Shown one piece after another: positions 17,242-26,019 of a stretch of 64,000 nucleotides of DNA. Both the position numbers and the translations under genes were made by a program. The first letter of the stretch is position 1; the number at the start of each line of letters is the position of its first letter. This DNA comes from GCA-002793235 sp965267355 (GTDB lineage: Bacteria; Bacteroidota; Bacteroidia; Flavobacteriales_E; Vicingaceae): assembly GCA_965267355.1 (NCBI GenBank), contig OZ253956.1, positions 1,736,001 through 1,800,000 on the forward strand, in the 5' to 3' direction. Below the pieces are notes generated by a model, which saw only the letters and a list, made by a program, of their open reading frames with translations, searched no databases and was not told where the DNA came from.

Positions 17242-18471
17242 TTAATGTTTAGGAAAACATAAGAACCATTTTTTTACAGGAGTAGATAAAGCACTTATGT
17301 TTAATGTGTCTGCCGCTTCAGCAATATCCAATAATTGACCATTTTTCATCAGGATGTTTATTTTGTCCATTTTTGGGTTGTAAGCATTGTTTATGATGCT
17401 GTGCTGAAACACGAAGTAGTTGATGTCTTTATCAGTTATTTTATACTTCTTTTTAACTTTAGATTTGATATTATCTATCTCAGTTTTCGAGAATTTTTTG
17501 GCTTGCAGATTAATCTTATATAATTTTCTGTTTAACATCATTTTGCACATCAAAGCAAGTGTTTTGTCAGTATGGTTTTTCCAAATTTTTATGGAAGCCA
17601 TAATGTCAACATCATCTAACTCAGCAAAGGTTTTTAATAAATCAGCTTTTTGATGAAAGGCTGTAAGATTGTGTTGGTTGTATAAAAACTCTTTAAGTGC
17701 TGGTGTGCAAAATAAATCTTCTCCATTTAAAGCTAGCTCTTTTGCTCTGCTCAGTATATTAACCAACAAATTTTCAGCAGAAAGGGCAGTTTTATGCAAA
17801 TAAACTTGCCAGTACATTAGCCTGCGGGCAATTATAAATTTCTCAATGGAATAAATCCCTTTTTCATCAATGGCCAACTCATCATTTTTTACATTTAGCA
17901 TGGTAATGATTCTATCAGTACTAATCACCCCTTCTGATACACCAGAATAAAAGCTATCACGCTTTAAGTAATCTATTCTATCCATGTCTAATTGACTGGA
18001 AACCAATTGATGTAAAAATTTCTTTTTGTAGTTGTTTCGAAATATTTTAAGTGCTAAATCTAATTTTCCATTAAACTCCTTATTTAATGCATCCATAAAT
18101 AAAGTGGATATTTCTTCATGAGAAATTCCGCTAACAATACTATGCTCTAATGCGTGTGAAAAAGGACCATGTCCAATATCGTGTAATAAAATAGCAATAG
18201 AGACTCCTTCAGCTTCTTTATCGGTTATTTGATGCCCTTTGGAGCGAATTACCTCAATGGCTTTTTGCATCAAGTGCATGGTCCCCAATGCATGATGAAA
18301 CCTTGTGTGATGAGCTCCTGGGTAAACTAAATGTGTTAAACCTAATTGTTTTATTCTTCTTAAACGTTGAAAATAAGGGTGTTCAATTAAGTCGAAAATA
18401 ATATCGTGGTTAATGGTAATAAAACCATAAATAGGGTCGTTAAATATTTTCTTTTTATTGAGTTTGCTCAT
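17242..18471 (-). CDS. HD-domain phosphohydrolase
   Basis: A 409-residue HD-superfamily metal hydrolase. The metal ligands are seen in HHTRFHHALGTMHLM, then the HD pair in ILLHDIGHGPFSHALEH, and a later Asp in SSQLDMDRIDYLKRDS. Relatives of this arrangement include dGTPase-like and SAMHD1-like enzymes, but no nucleotide specificity can be read here. It is transcribed divergently from porX with 59 bp between the start codons and a mirror-symmetric promoter in the gap. A functional tie to porX is inference from position only. Confidence 0.88.
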   Translation of the reverse strand: MSKLNKKKIFNDPIYGFITINHDIIFDLIEHPYFQRLRRIKQLGLTHLVYPGAHHTRFHHALGTMHLMQKAIEVIRSKGHQITDKEAEGVSIAILLHDIGHGPFSHALEHSIVSGISHEEISTLFMDALNKEFNGKLDLALKIFRNNYKKKFLHQLVSSQLDMDRIDYLKRDSFYSGVSEGVISTDRIITMLNVKNDELAIDEKGIYSIEKFIIARRLMYWQVYLHKTALSAENLLVNILSRAKELALNGEDLFCTPALKEFLYNQHNLTAFHQKADLLKTFAELDDVDIMASIKIWKNHTDKTLALMCKMMLNRKLYKINLQAKKFSKTEIDNIKSKVKKKYKITDKDINYFVFQHSIINNAYNPKMDKINILMKNGQLLDIAEAADTLNISALSTPVKKWFLCFPKH

Positions 18472-18482
18472 AAATTGAGTGT

Positions 18483-18499
18483 CAAAAGTACTACTTTTG
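18483..18499. promoter_or_regulatory. Mirror-symmetric divergent -7 boxes for the HD gene and porX
   Basis: CAAAAGTA at 18483-18490, one spacer base, then TACTTTTG at 18492-18499. Each arm is a TAnnTTTG box for one strand. The plus-strand box gives a leader of about 26 bases before porX, the minus-strand box one of about 6-8 bases before the HD gene. The 17-bp palindrome could also be an operator. No good -33 TTG is seen at 19-20 bp for either direction. Confidence 0.45.
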
Positions 18500-18530
18500 G
18501 TAGGCTGATAAAATTAACAACAAAAAATAT

Positions 18531-20084
18531 ATGGATAATATAAAAATACTTTGGGCTGATGATGAAATTGATTTATTGAAACCTCATATTCTTTTTTTAG
18601 AAGAAAAAGGCTATGAAGTACTTTCTACACAAAGTGGGGATGACGCTCTAGATATTTTAGATGAAGAACGAGTTGATATTGTTTTTTTGGATGAAAATAT
18701 GCCAGGTTTGTCGGGGTTAGAAACGCTGGAACGAATGAAAGCTAAATATCCAAGTTTGCCAATAATAATGATTACCAAGAGTGAAGAGGAGCACATTATG
18801 GAAGAGGCAATTGGTTCCAAAATTTCTGATTATTTGATTAAGCCTGTAAACCCAAAGCAAATATTACTTTCGGTGAAAAAGAATTTAGATACATCAAGGT
18901 TGGTTAGTGAGAAAGCTACTTCAAAATATCAACAAGAGTTTAGAGAGATAGGAATGATGTTGGGAGATAATTTAGATCAGGACGAATGGAAAGAACTTTA
19001 TAAAAAGCTAGTTTATTGGGAGTTAGAGTTGGAAAAATCGAAAGAAGGTGGGATGGAAGAAGTTTTTCTGATGCAAAAAGATGAAGCCAATACACAATTT
19101 GGAAAATTTATAGAACGTAATTATTTACGTTGGTTAGAGCAGCCTAGTGAAGCGCCAACATTATCTCATAATTTATTTGTTAAACATGTGGTGACAGAAC
19201 TAAAAGAGAATGATGAACCTGTGTTTTTTGTGGTGTTAGATAATTTACGTTACGACCAATGGAAAACGCTTCGTCCATTATTAAGTAAGGATTATTGGAT
19301 TGATAAAGAAGAACTGTTTTATAGTATTTTACCTACTACCACACAATACTCTCGTAATGCAATTTTCGCAGGAATGATGCCTGCTGATATTGAAAGAAGA
19401 TATCCTGATAAATGGAGTAATGATGAGGATGAAGGAGGTAAGAATTTGCATGAAGAGTTTTTTATTACAGAGCAGTTGAAAAGAAACGGGTTAGATATTA
19501 AATTTTCTTACAACAAAGTTTTGAATGTAAGTTATGGCAATAAGGTGTTGAGAGAAGTTCCAAGCATGTTTAATAATGAATTGAATGTGATTGTTTACAA
19601 TTTTGTAGATATGCTTTCTCATGCTCGTACGGATACGCAGGTGATAAAGGAGTTGGCTAATGATGAAGCAGCTTATCGTTCGGTAGTTAAATCTTGGTTT
19701 GAACATTCTACTTTGCTTAATATACTTAAAGAAATTGCTGCTAGAGGAGGTAAGCTAATTATTACAACCGACCATGGCTCAATTAGAGTGAAAGAAGCTT
19801 CAAAAATTGTTGGGGATAAAGATGTAAATACCAATTTACGTTATAAGCAAGGTAAAACTTTAAACTATCAAGGTAAAGACGTGTTAGCAATAACAAATCC
19901 TGAAAAAGCACATTTGCCAAAAGTGAATGTAAGTCAAACTTTTGTTTTTGCTAAAGACGATAAGTTTTTTGCCTACCCTAACAATTACAATCATTATGTA
20001 AAGTATTATAAAGATACTTTTCAACATGGGGGTATTTCTTTGGAAGAAATGTTAATTCCAATAATAAAATTAACTGCAAGGTAA
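18531..20084 (+). CDS. porX: PorX, response regulator with PglZ domain (T9SS regulator)
   Basis: The N-terminal receiver domain (residues 1-120) has the acidic pair Asp10/Asp11, the phospho-acceptor Asp54 in VFLDENMPG, Thr82, and Lys104 in LIKP. Residues from about 210 onward form a PglZ domain of the alkaline-phosphatase superfamily, with VVLDNLRYDQW, TQYSRNAIFAG and LIITTDHGS as likely metal-binding segments. In Porphyromonas and Flavobacterium, PorX controls the type IX secretion system together with the PorY kinase and the sigma factor SigP, and its PglZ domain acts on cyclic or linear oligonucleotides. It is 517 residues long, as usual, and heads a run with tsaE. Confidence 0.95.
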   Translation: MDNIKILWADDEIDLLKPHILFLEEKGYEVLSTQSGDDALDILDEERVDIVFLDENMPGLSGLETLERMKAKYPSLPIIMITKSEEEHIMEEAIGSKISDYLIKPVNPKQILLSVKKNLDTSRLVSEKATSKYQQEFREIGMMLGDNLDQDEWKELYKKLVYWELELEKSKEGGMEEVFLMQKDEANTQFGKFIERNYLRWLEQPSEAPTLSHNLFVKHVVTELKENDEPVFFVVLDNLRYDQWKTLRPLLSKDYWIDKEELFYSILPTTTQYSRNAIFAGMMPADIERRYPDKWSNDEDEGGKNLHEEFFITEQLKRNGLDIKFSYNKVLNVSYGNKVLREVPSMFNNELNVIVYNFVDMLSHARTDTQVIKELANDEAAYRSVVKSWFEHSTLLNILKEIAARGGKLIITTDHGSIRVKEASKIVGDKDVNTNLRYKQGKTLNYQGKDVLAITNPEKAHLPKVNVSQTFVFAKDDKFFAYPNNYNHYVKYYKDTFQHGGISLEEMLIPIIKLTAR

Positions 20085-20500
20085 TGGAGCTAAAAATTAG
20101 TTCAGAAGCTGAGTTAAAAAATGTAGCTTCAGCAATTATAGAAAACATTACTGATAAAAAAGTAATTCTTTTTTATGGTGAAATGGGTGCTGGAAAAACT
20201 ACTTTAATTAAACAGTTAAGTAAAGCGTTGGGTGTAGAAGAATCTACTGCAAGCCCTACTTTTTCCATTGTAAATGAATACTTGTCAAAAACTGAAGAGA
20301 AGCTTTATCATTTTGATTTTTATAGAATAGAAGATGAGGAAGAGGTAATGGATTTAGGCTATGAAGATTATTTTTATGGTGGTAATTACTGTTTTATAGA
20401 ATGGCCTGAAAAAATTCCAAACTTATTGCCTGATAATACCGTAAAAGTTAGCATTGAGGTAGATAAAGATAATAACAGGTTAATTTCTGTTGCTTCGTAA
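20084..20500 (+). CDS. tsaE: tRNA threonylcarbamoyladenosine synthesis ATPase TsaE
   Basis: TsaE is the ATPase partner of the TsaB-TsaD complex that makes the t6A base in ANN-decoding tRNAs. The P-loop is GEMGAGKTTLIK, followed by the switch TASPTFSIVNEY and the YHFDFYRI and FIEWPEKI motifs, all typical of the family. The protein has 138 residues, as usual. Its ATG overlaps the porX stop codon (TAATG), so it is translationally coupled to porX. Confidence 0.95.
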   Translation: MELKISSEAELKNVASAIIENITDKKVILFYGEMGAGKTTLIKQLSKALGVEESTASPTFSIVNEYLSKTEEKLYHFDFYRIEDEEEVMDLGYEDYFYGGNYCFIEWPEKIPNLLPDNTVKVSIEVDKDNNRLISVAS

Positions 20501-20519
20501 GTAGTATTTTTTATTTTTG
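20490..20519 (+). promoter_or_regulatory. Bacteroidetes-type promoter (TTG, 19 bp, TATTTTTG)
   Basis: TTG at 20490-20492, a 19-bp spacer, and TATTTTTG at 20512-20519. Both elements and the spacing fit the Bacteroidetes housekeeping promoter. The expected start is about 11 bases before the alanine dehydrogenase-like ATG, so that gene can be expressed apart from porX-tsaE. Confidence 0.65.
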
Positions 20520-20534
20520 TAAAAACCCATTTAC

Positions 20535-21749
20535 ATGTCAACATCAGATGATTTACTAAAATCCTTAGCCCAAGGATTTATGCCACAAGAAGAAATGCTT
20601 GAAGTGGCTCGAAAAAAAAGCAATTTACAAATTGGTATTCCAACAGAAACTTCCATTCAAGAAAAAAGGGTGCCTTTGGTGCCGGATGCTGTAGCTGTAT
20701 TGGTAAATAATGGCCATGAGGTGATAGTTGAGACAGGAGCCGGAGAAGGAGCGAGTTTTGTTGATAAGGATTATTCTGAGGCTGGTGCTCAGATTGTTTA
20801 TACTACTGAAGAGGTATATAAAGCAAATATGATATTAAAGGTTGAACCACCAACCTTAGCGGAAATAGATTTAATGCAGCATGGGCAGTTGCTAATTTCT
20901 GCATTACAACTTCCTATTCAACCTAAAGATTTTTTAAAAAAATTAATCAATAAAAAAATTACAGCTATTGCTTTCGATTATATAAAAGATCCAGAAGGTA
21001 TTTTGCCTATAGTAAGTGCTATGAGTGAGATAGCAGGAAACGCTTCTATTTTAATTGCAGCTGAGTATTTAAGTAACTTGCATAAAGGACAAGGACAATT
21101 ATTTGGAGGAATCTCGGGCGTATCTTCTACCGAAGTAGTAATTATAGGAGCAGGTACTGTTGGTGAGTTTGCAGCTAAGTCGGCTATAGGACTTGGAGCA
21201 TCTGTTAAGGTTTTTGATAATTCCACACATAAATTGAGAAGGTTAAAAACAATGTTGGGACAAAGAGTAAACACTTCTATGGTACAACCAAAAGTGCTAG
21301 CAAAAGCCCTTAAAACGGCTGATGTTGTAATTGGAGCTATAAGTTCTCAAACGGGTAGAGCACCAATTGTTGTTACAGAAGAGATGGTTAGTCACATGAA
21401 AGACTTTTCGGTGATTGTTGATATTAGTATAGACAAAGGTGGATGTATTGAAACATCTGAGGTTACGAGTCATGAAGCACCAATATTTTCTAAATATGGA
21501 GTAATTCATTATTGTGTTCCAAATATCGCTTCGAGAGTTGCACGTACAGCTTCTTATGCTTTAAGTAATGTTATTACACCAACATTAGTAGATACAGGAG
21601 AATTTGGTGGGTTGGAAGTAATGATTAAATCTTATCAAGGTATTCAAAATGGAGTTTACTTGTATAAAGGGGTGTTAACTAATAAGTACCTAGCAGATAC
21701 TTTTAACTTACCGTACAAGGATATTAATCTGCTTTTAATGGCAATGTAA
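20535..21749 (+). CDS. ald: Alanine dehydrogenase / transhydrogenase alpha-like protein
   Basis: A 404-residue member of the alanine dehydrogenase/PntA family. After an extra N-terminal helix of about 30 residues come the family motifs GIPTETSIQEKRVPLVP (Arg45), HGQLL, the Rossmann loop GAGTVG, and VDISIDKGGCIET. Compared from memory with the M. tuberculosis enzyme, the pyruvate-binding Lys75 and catalytic His96 appear as Glu104 (LKVEPP) and Gln125 (ALQLP). If so, it may not be a standard alanine dehydrogenase. It is a single polypeptide without membrane helices, so it is not a complete transhydrogenase. A one-base overlap couples it to the next gene. Confidence 0.82.
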   Translation: MSTSDDLLKSLAQGFMPQEEMLEVARKKSNLQIGIPTETSIQEKRVPLVPDAVAVLVNNGHEVIVETGAGEGASFVDKDYSEAGAQIVYTTEEVYKANMILKVEPPTLAEIDLMQHGQLLISALQLPIQPKDFLKKLINKKITAIAFDYIKDPEGILPIVSAMSEIAGNASILIAAEYLSNLHKGQGQLFGGISGVSSTEVVIIGAGTVGEFAAKSAIGLGASVKVFDNSTHKLRRLKTMLGQRVNTSMVQPKVLAKALKTADVVIGAISSQTGRAPIVVTEEMVSHMKDFSVIVDISIDKGGCIETSEVTSHEAPIFSKYGVIHYCVPNIASRVARTASYALSNVITPTLVDTGEFGGLEVMIKSYQGIQNGVYLYKGVLTNKYLADTFNLPYKDINLLLMAM

Positions 21750-22207
21750 TGGCAATAGATAGAAAAGTATTTTTTAGAAGGTTAAAAGTATATTTAATAG
21801 GTTGTGGTTTGGGCTGTATTGTGGTTTGGGCAATGTTGTTTAATAAAGAACATGACAGGCCATCTTGGTTGCCTGAAGGTAGAATTTTAGAATTTTTAGT
21901 TGAAGCTGATATTACTATCAATAACCAGTTAAAATGTGAGTTGGAATGTCATAACATTTCTGTAGATTTTTTAAAAACTGACACTGCTTTTTGGAAACAT
22001 GCTGAAGTAGATTTTGATAAGAGTGCGGTGCACCGAGAGCCTTGTCCAGAGCATTACATTAAATCAAAATTAACTGATGGTAGAGCAATAGGTATTTATG
22101 TAGAAAACTGCGAAACTTGCATAGATTGCCCTGCTGAGTTTACTGCTTCTTTAAGAGGGATAGTTGATTTATCTGATAAAGAGAAAGTTTGTTTAGAATG
22201 TCAATAA
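21749..22207 (+). CDS. Small membrane-anchored cysteine-rich protein, unknown function
   Basis: A 152-residue protein not matched to a family I can name. An N-terminal helix (about residues 14-31) should anchor it in the inner membrane, with a basic KVFFRRLK stretch before it. The soluble part holds eight cysteines in pairs: Cys63/67 (CELEC), Cys99, Cys121/124/127 (CETCIDC) and Cys148/151 (CLEC). Such spacing suggests metal binding or disulfides. Its ATG overlaps the stop codon of the alanine dehydrogenase-like gene (TAATG), and a terminator follows directly, so the two form a unit. Confidence 0.75.
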   Translation: MAIDRKVFFRRLKVYLIGCGLGCIVVWAMLFNKEHDRPSWLPEGRILEFLVEADITINNQLKCELECHNISVDFLKTDTAFWKHAEVDFDKSAVHREPCPEHYIKSKLTDGRAIGIYVENCETCIDCPAEFTASLRGIVDLSDKEKVCLECQ

Positions 22208-22211
22208 AAAA

Positions 22212-22234
22212 GCCAACTAAACAGTTGGCTTTTC
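22212..22234 (+). terminator. Rho-independent terminator
   Basis: Stem GCCAACT / AGTTGGC with the loop AAAC and a following T run, 5 bp after the stop codon of the Cys-rich protein gene. It ends the transcript from the alanine dehydrogenase-like gene; an A run upstream could let it serve the convergent nhaD gene as well. Confidence 0.85.
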
Positions 22235-22260
22235 TAATTTTCTAAATTATTTATTGCTAA

Positions 22261-23616
22261 TTAAGCATGGAACATTACCATAAATCCAAAGCCAGCTAAG
22301 TAGCCAATTAGAGCTAACCAAGCAATTTTCTTTAAATACCAAAAGAAAGATATTTTTTCCATTCCCATAGCTACAACACCCGCTGCAGAACCAATAATTA
22401 GCATGCTTCCTCCAGTACCTGCTGCATAGGCTATAAAATGCCAAATGTGATTGTCCTGTGCATAAACTGACATATCAAACATACCCATACTTGCTGCTAC
22501 TAAAGGAACATTATCTATAACAGCAGAACCTGCACCTAGAAGCATTACAAAAATATTACTATCCATAGAAGCTTGTACATCTTGTCCAAATGTAAAAATT
22601 AAGCCTAATGATTCTAATGCTGCTACTGTCATTAATATACCCAAGAAGAATAAAATGGAAGGCATTTCAATTTTTGCTAAAGCTTTAAATGTAGGGCTAT
22701 GTGTTCCGTGCCCCGATTCTTCTTCTTCAACACTGGTAATACTGAATTTACGATTACTTATTACCTCTGCAACTAATGCAACTATTGATAATGATAACAT
22801 CATTCCAACATAAGGAGGCAAGTGAGTTATTGTTTTAAAAACAGGTACAAAAACGATTAATGCCAAACCAAGATAAAGCATTAGAGCTCCTGTTTTTCCA
22901 GTATTTTCTTCTTCAGGAGCGGCTTCAAATTCACCTTTAAATGCAGGTAAAAAACTAGCAATTAAAGTAGGTATTATCATACATACTAATGATGGAAGGA
23001 TTAAGTATTCTATCAATTTCATGGTAGTTACTTTTTTACCCATCCAAAGCATAGTTGTAGTTACATCACCAATAGGAGACCAAGCACCACCTGCGTTTGC
23101 AGCAATAATAATTAAACCAGCAAACCAAATTCTATCTTTATTGTCTTTTAATAATTTTCTTAAAATGGTTATAAGAACAATAGTTGCAGTTAAGTTGTCA
23201 ATTATAGCAGATAAGACAAACGCAAGAATTGCTACAATCCATAATAAAGTTCTTTTTTTGTTGGTTTTAATAAACCCTTTAATGGTAGCGAAACCATTAA
23301 AATGGTCTATGATTTCAACAATAGTCATTGCTCCAACTAAGAAAATCAATATCTCACAAGTTTTACCAAAGTGGTGGAGCAGAGTGCTCTCTAGGGTATG
23401 TAATTTATCTTCATGCCCCATACCCGCAAATCCATCCAACATGCTCATATTATGAGAATCAAACCATGAGGTGAAACCATCTAAGCCAAAAGCTACTCCA
23501 GCCCATGCTAAAGCCATCATTAATAGGGCAGGAACAAGTTTGTCAATTTTCAAACTATGTTCGAGTGTAATGGCTAGGTAGCCTAAAACAAATATAATTA
23601 CTATAAATATTTCCAT
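22261..23616 (-). CDS. nhaD: NhaD-type Na+/H+ antiporter
   Basis: A 451-residue inner-membrane protein with 11-12 hydrophobic segments, of the NhaD branch of the ion-transporter (ArsB/NhaD) superfamily. Recognisable segments are LVGAMTIVEIIDHFNGF, LSAIIDNLTATIVLITILRKLL, NAGGAWSPIGDVTTTMLWM and AVIDNVPLVAASMGM. It exports Na+ (or Li+) in exchange for H+, which suits a marine or saline habitat. Between residues 290 and 310 there is an acidic/His cytoplasmic loop (VEEEESGHGTHSP). It has its own promoter and lies between convergent and codirectional single-gene units. Confidence 0.92.
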   Translation of the reverse strand: MEIFIVIIFVLGYLAITLEHSLKIDKLVPALLMMALAWAGVAFGLDGFTSWFDSHNMSMLDGFAGMGHEDKLHTLESTLLHHFGKTCEILIFLVGAMTIVEIIDHFNGFATIKGFIKTNKKRTLLWIVAILAFVLSAIIDNLTATIVLITILRKLLKDNKDRIWFAGLIIIAANAGGAWSPIGDVTTTMLWMGKKVTTMKLIEYLILPSLVCMIIPTLIASFLPAFKGEFEAAPEEENTGKTGALMLYLGLALIVFVPVFKTITHLPPYVGMMLSLSIVALVAEVISNRKFSITSVEEEESGHGTHSPTFKALAKIEMPSILFFLGILMTVAALESLGLIFTFGQDVQASMDSNIFVMLLGAGSAVIDNVPLVAASMGMFDMSVYAQDNHIWHFIAYAAGTGGSMLIIGSAAGVVAMGMEKISFFWYLKKIAWLALIGYLAGFGFMVMFHA

Positions 23617-23641
23617 GTTTTATTTTTTAGTTAAGCGATGT

Positions 23642-23649
23642 CAAAGATA
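23642..23649 (-). promoter_or_regulatory. Putative -7 box (TATCTTTG) for nhaD
   Basis: On the minus strand the bases read TATCTTTG, a TAnnTTTG match. It implies a leader of about 20 bases before the nhaD ATG at 23616. No clear -33 element. Confidence 0.45.
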
Positions 23650-23654
23650 ATATT

Positions 23655-24884
23655 TTAAACTAACTGGTTTAAAGCTATTTCAAACGCAGTTTTTGCAATA
23701 TGATATTTACTGTTGTTCTTTTTGTGAGCTTCGATTAATGCATTTTTAATAGTTTCTGATGTGTCGTGGAAAATAGATTCATCATCTAAAATACCTAAGT
23801 CATTACTCATTAAATAAGCGAAAACTCTTGCCATACCACAGTTAGAGATAAAGTCAGGAATTATACTAATGTTATCATCAGCATAATCCGCAATTGGCCC
23901 GAAGAATATTTCAGGATCAGCAAATGGAACATTTGCTCCAGCAGCAATTACTTCTATTCCTGAGTTAATCATTCTGTCAACCTGATCTTTTGTAATTAAT
24001 CTTGAAGCAGCACATGGAATGAACACTTCTGCTTTTAAATCCCAAATTTTAGTGTTTACTTCTTCAAAAGACATCATATCTGGAGAATGCAATTTGTTTC
24101 CATCTTTAGAGATAAATAGATGTCTGATTTCTTCCAGCGTAAATCCGTCTTCTTTAATTAAGCCACCATCCCTATCAATAATACCTACTATTTTTGCTCC
24201 ATCTTGTGCTAAATAGTATGCTCCAGCAGAACCAACATTACCCCAGCCTTGTACGATTACTCTTTTACCTTTAACGTCACCACCATAAACATCATAAAAA
24301 TGTTTTACCGATTCAGCAACACCATAACCAGTAATCATATCAGCCACAACATATTTTCTGCTTACATCTGGGCTATAGCGATTGTCTTCAATTACTTTTA
24401 ACACTCCCTGTCTTAACTGACCAATTCGATGTATCTTCTGAGCTTCTCTTGGTTGAAAATGTCCATTAAAAACACCTTCTTGAGGGTGCCAAACGCCACA
24501 GTCTTCAGTTATAGGAATAACCTCGTGTATTTCATCTACGTTTAAATCACCACCTGTACCATAATAATGTTTTAACAATGGTGCAACAGCTGCATACCAT
24601 CTTCTTAAAACACCTTCTTTACGTGGGTCAGAAGGGTCAAAATTAATTCCTGACTTTGCTCCTCCTATTGGGGGACCGGCAACAGTGAATTTAACTTCCA
24701 TGGTTTTAGCCAAAGATTCAACTTCTCTTTTGTCTAACCCAACACGCATACGAGTACCACCGCCTGCAGCACCACCTCTTAGTGAATTAATAACTACCCA
24801 TCCTTCTGCTTCCGTTTCAGAATCATTCCATTCAAAAACTATTTCAGGGGTTTTGTTTTCAAACTTGTCTAATAAATCTTTCAT
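23655..24884 (-). CDS. Glu/Leu/Phe/Val dehydrogenase family protein
   Basis: An NAD(P)-dependent amino-acid dehydrogenase of 409 residues. The dimerisation/substrate domain has RGGAAGGGTRMR, GPPIGGAKSGINFDP with the substrate-binding Lys, and YGTGGDLNVDE with the catalytic Asp. The Rossmann fold follows with VQGWGNVGSAGAYYL. The substrate (glutamate or a branched-chain amino acid) cannot be fixed from this. A TTG at 24905 is in frame, but the ATG at 24884 is chosen because it is preceded by AAAGGTG at a ribosome-binding distance and the -7 box at 24908-24915 would start the mRNA after the TTG. Confidence 0.9.
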   Translation of the reverse strand: MKDLLDKFENKTPEIVFEWNDSETEAEGWVVINSLRGGAAGGGTRMRVGLDKREVESLAKTMEVKFTVAGPPIGGAKSGINFDPSDPRKEGVLRRWYAAVAPLLKHYYGTGGDLNVDEIHEVIPITEDCGVWHPQEGVFNGHFQPREAQKIHRIGQLRQGVLKVIEDNRYSPDVSRKYVVADMITGYGVAESVKHFYDVYGGDVKGKRVIVQGWGNVGSAGAYYLAQDGAKIVGIIDRDGGLIKEDGFTLEEIRHLFISKDGNKLHSPDMMSFEEVNTKIWDLKAEVFIPCAASRLITKDQVDRMINSGIEVIAAGANVPFADPEIFFGPIADYADDNISIIPDFISNCGMARVFAYLMSNDLGILDDESIFHDTSETIKNALIEAHKKNNSKYHIAKTAFEIALNQLV

Positions 24885-24907
24885 GCTAACACCTTTTTTA
24901 AGCAACG

Positions 24908-24915
24908 CAAATGTA
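24908..24915 (-). promoter_or_regulatory. Putative -7 box (TACATTTG) for the amino-acid dehydrogenase
   Basis: On the minus strand the bases read TACATTTG. Transcription would begin near 24902, leaving about 18 bases before the ATG at 24884 and excluding the TTG at 24905 as start. No clear -33 element. Confidence 0.5.
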
Positions 24916-25059
24916 ACTAATTAAGCCATTTTTAAAAATTAAATTTAAGTTTAGAAAGATTTAAAATCTTCTAATAAATAAGATTGTTTATCGTTATTAC
25001 TTTCCTTAATTTAGTCATCCTAAAAAATAGTACTAAAAATCTAAATAAATTTTAATCAA

Positions 25060-25995
25060 ATGAAAGTAACAGTAGTAGGAGCAGGAGCAGTAGGTGCAAG
25101 TTGCGCTGAATATATTGCAATTAAAAATTTCGCTTCAGAAGTTGTGTTGGTTGACATTAAAGAGGGGTTTGCCGAAGGTAAAGCCATGGACTTGATGCAA
25201 ACAGCTTCATTAAACGGTTTTGACACAAAAATTACAGGAAGCACTAATGATTATTCTAAAACAGCAGGTAGTGATGTGGCTGTAATTACAAGTGGTATTC
25301 CACGTAAGCCAGGTATGACGCGTGAAGAGTTAATTGGAATTAATGCAGGTATTGTGAAAACGGTTTGTGAAAATTTATTACAACATTCGCCTAATACTAT
25401 TATTATAGTAGTAAGTAACCCTATGGATACCATGACTTACTTAGCTCATAAAGCTACTGGTTTACCAAAGAACAGAATAATTGGAATGGGTGGTGCTTTA
25501 GATAGTGCTCGATTTAAATATAGATTAGCCGAAGCACTAGAATGTCCTGCTTCTGATGTTAATGGAATGGTAATAGGCGGGCATAGTGATGTAGGTATGG
25601 TACCATTAATTGAAAAAGCAGTAAGAAATAGCGTTCCTGTTTCCGAATATTTATCACAAGATAGAATGGGGCAAGTTGTACAAGATACTAAAGTTGGTGG
25701 GGCAACATTAACAGGTTTGTTAGGAACAAGTGCTTGGTATGCACCTGGTGCTGCAGTATCTGAATTGGTGAGAGCAATTGCTCAAGATTCTCATAAGATG
25801 TTCCCTTGTTCGGCATTATTAGAAGGAGAGTTTGGATTAAATGATTTATCGATAGGTGTGCCTTGTATTTTAGGTAAAAACGGAATCGAAAAGATTGTTG
25901 AAATAGAATTATCTGATGCTGAAAAAACTAAGTTATCGGAAAGTGCAGAAGGTGTTAAGAAAACTAATGGATTGTTAGATGGAGTTTTAGCATAA
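25060..25995 (+). CDS. mdh: Malate dehydrogenase
   Basis: A 311-residue NAD-dependent malate dehydrogenase of the LDH-like type, interconverting malate and oxaloacetate in the TCA cycle. The Rossmann loop is VGAGAVGASCA, the substrate Arg residues are in GIPRKPGMTREEL, and the catalytic His is in GMVIGGHSDVGMVPL. MGGALDSARF is the family signature. It stands alone between a 150-bp spacer and a strong terminator. I saw no TAnnTTTG box directly upstream, though TTACTTTCC near 25000 is a partial match. Confidence 0.96.
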   Translation: MKVTVVGAGAVGASCAEYIAIKNFASEVVLVDIKEGFAEGKAMDLMQTASLNGFDTKITGSTNDYSKTAGSDVAVITSGIPRKPGMTREELIGINAGIVKTVCENLLQHSPNTIIIVVSNPMDTMTYLAHKATGLPKNRIIGMGGALDSARFKYRLAEALECPASDVNGMVIGGHSDVGMVPLIEKAVRNSVPVSEYLSQDRMGQVVQDTKVGGATLTGLLGTSAWYAPGAAVSELVRAIAQDSHKMFPCSALLEGEFGLNDLSIGVPCILGKNGIEKIVEIELSDAEKTKLSESAEGVKKTNGLLDGVLA

Positions 25996-26019
25996 TTCAA
26001 ACATTAAATATTAAAAGTA

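Noticed and set aside
23021..23455. Plus-strand frame of 144 codons inside nhaD
   Set aside because: Antisense to a membrane protein with clear NhaD motifs; hydrophobic antisense frames are expected in AT-rich membrane protein genes.
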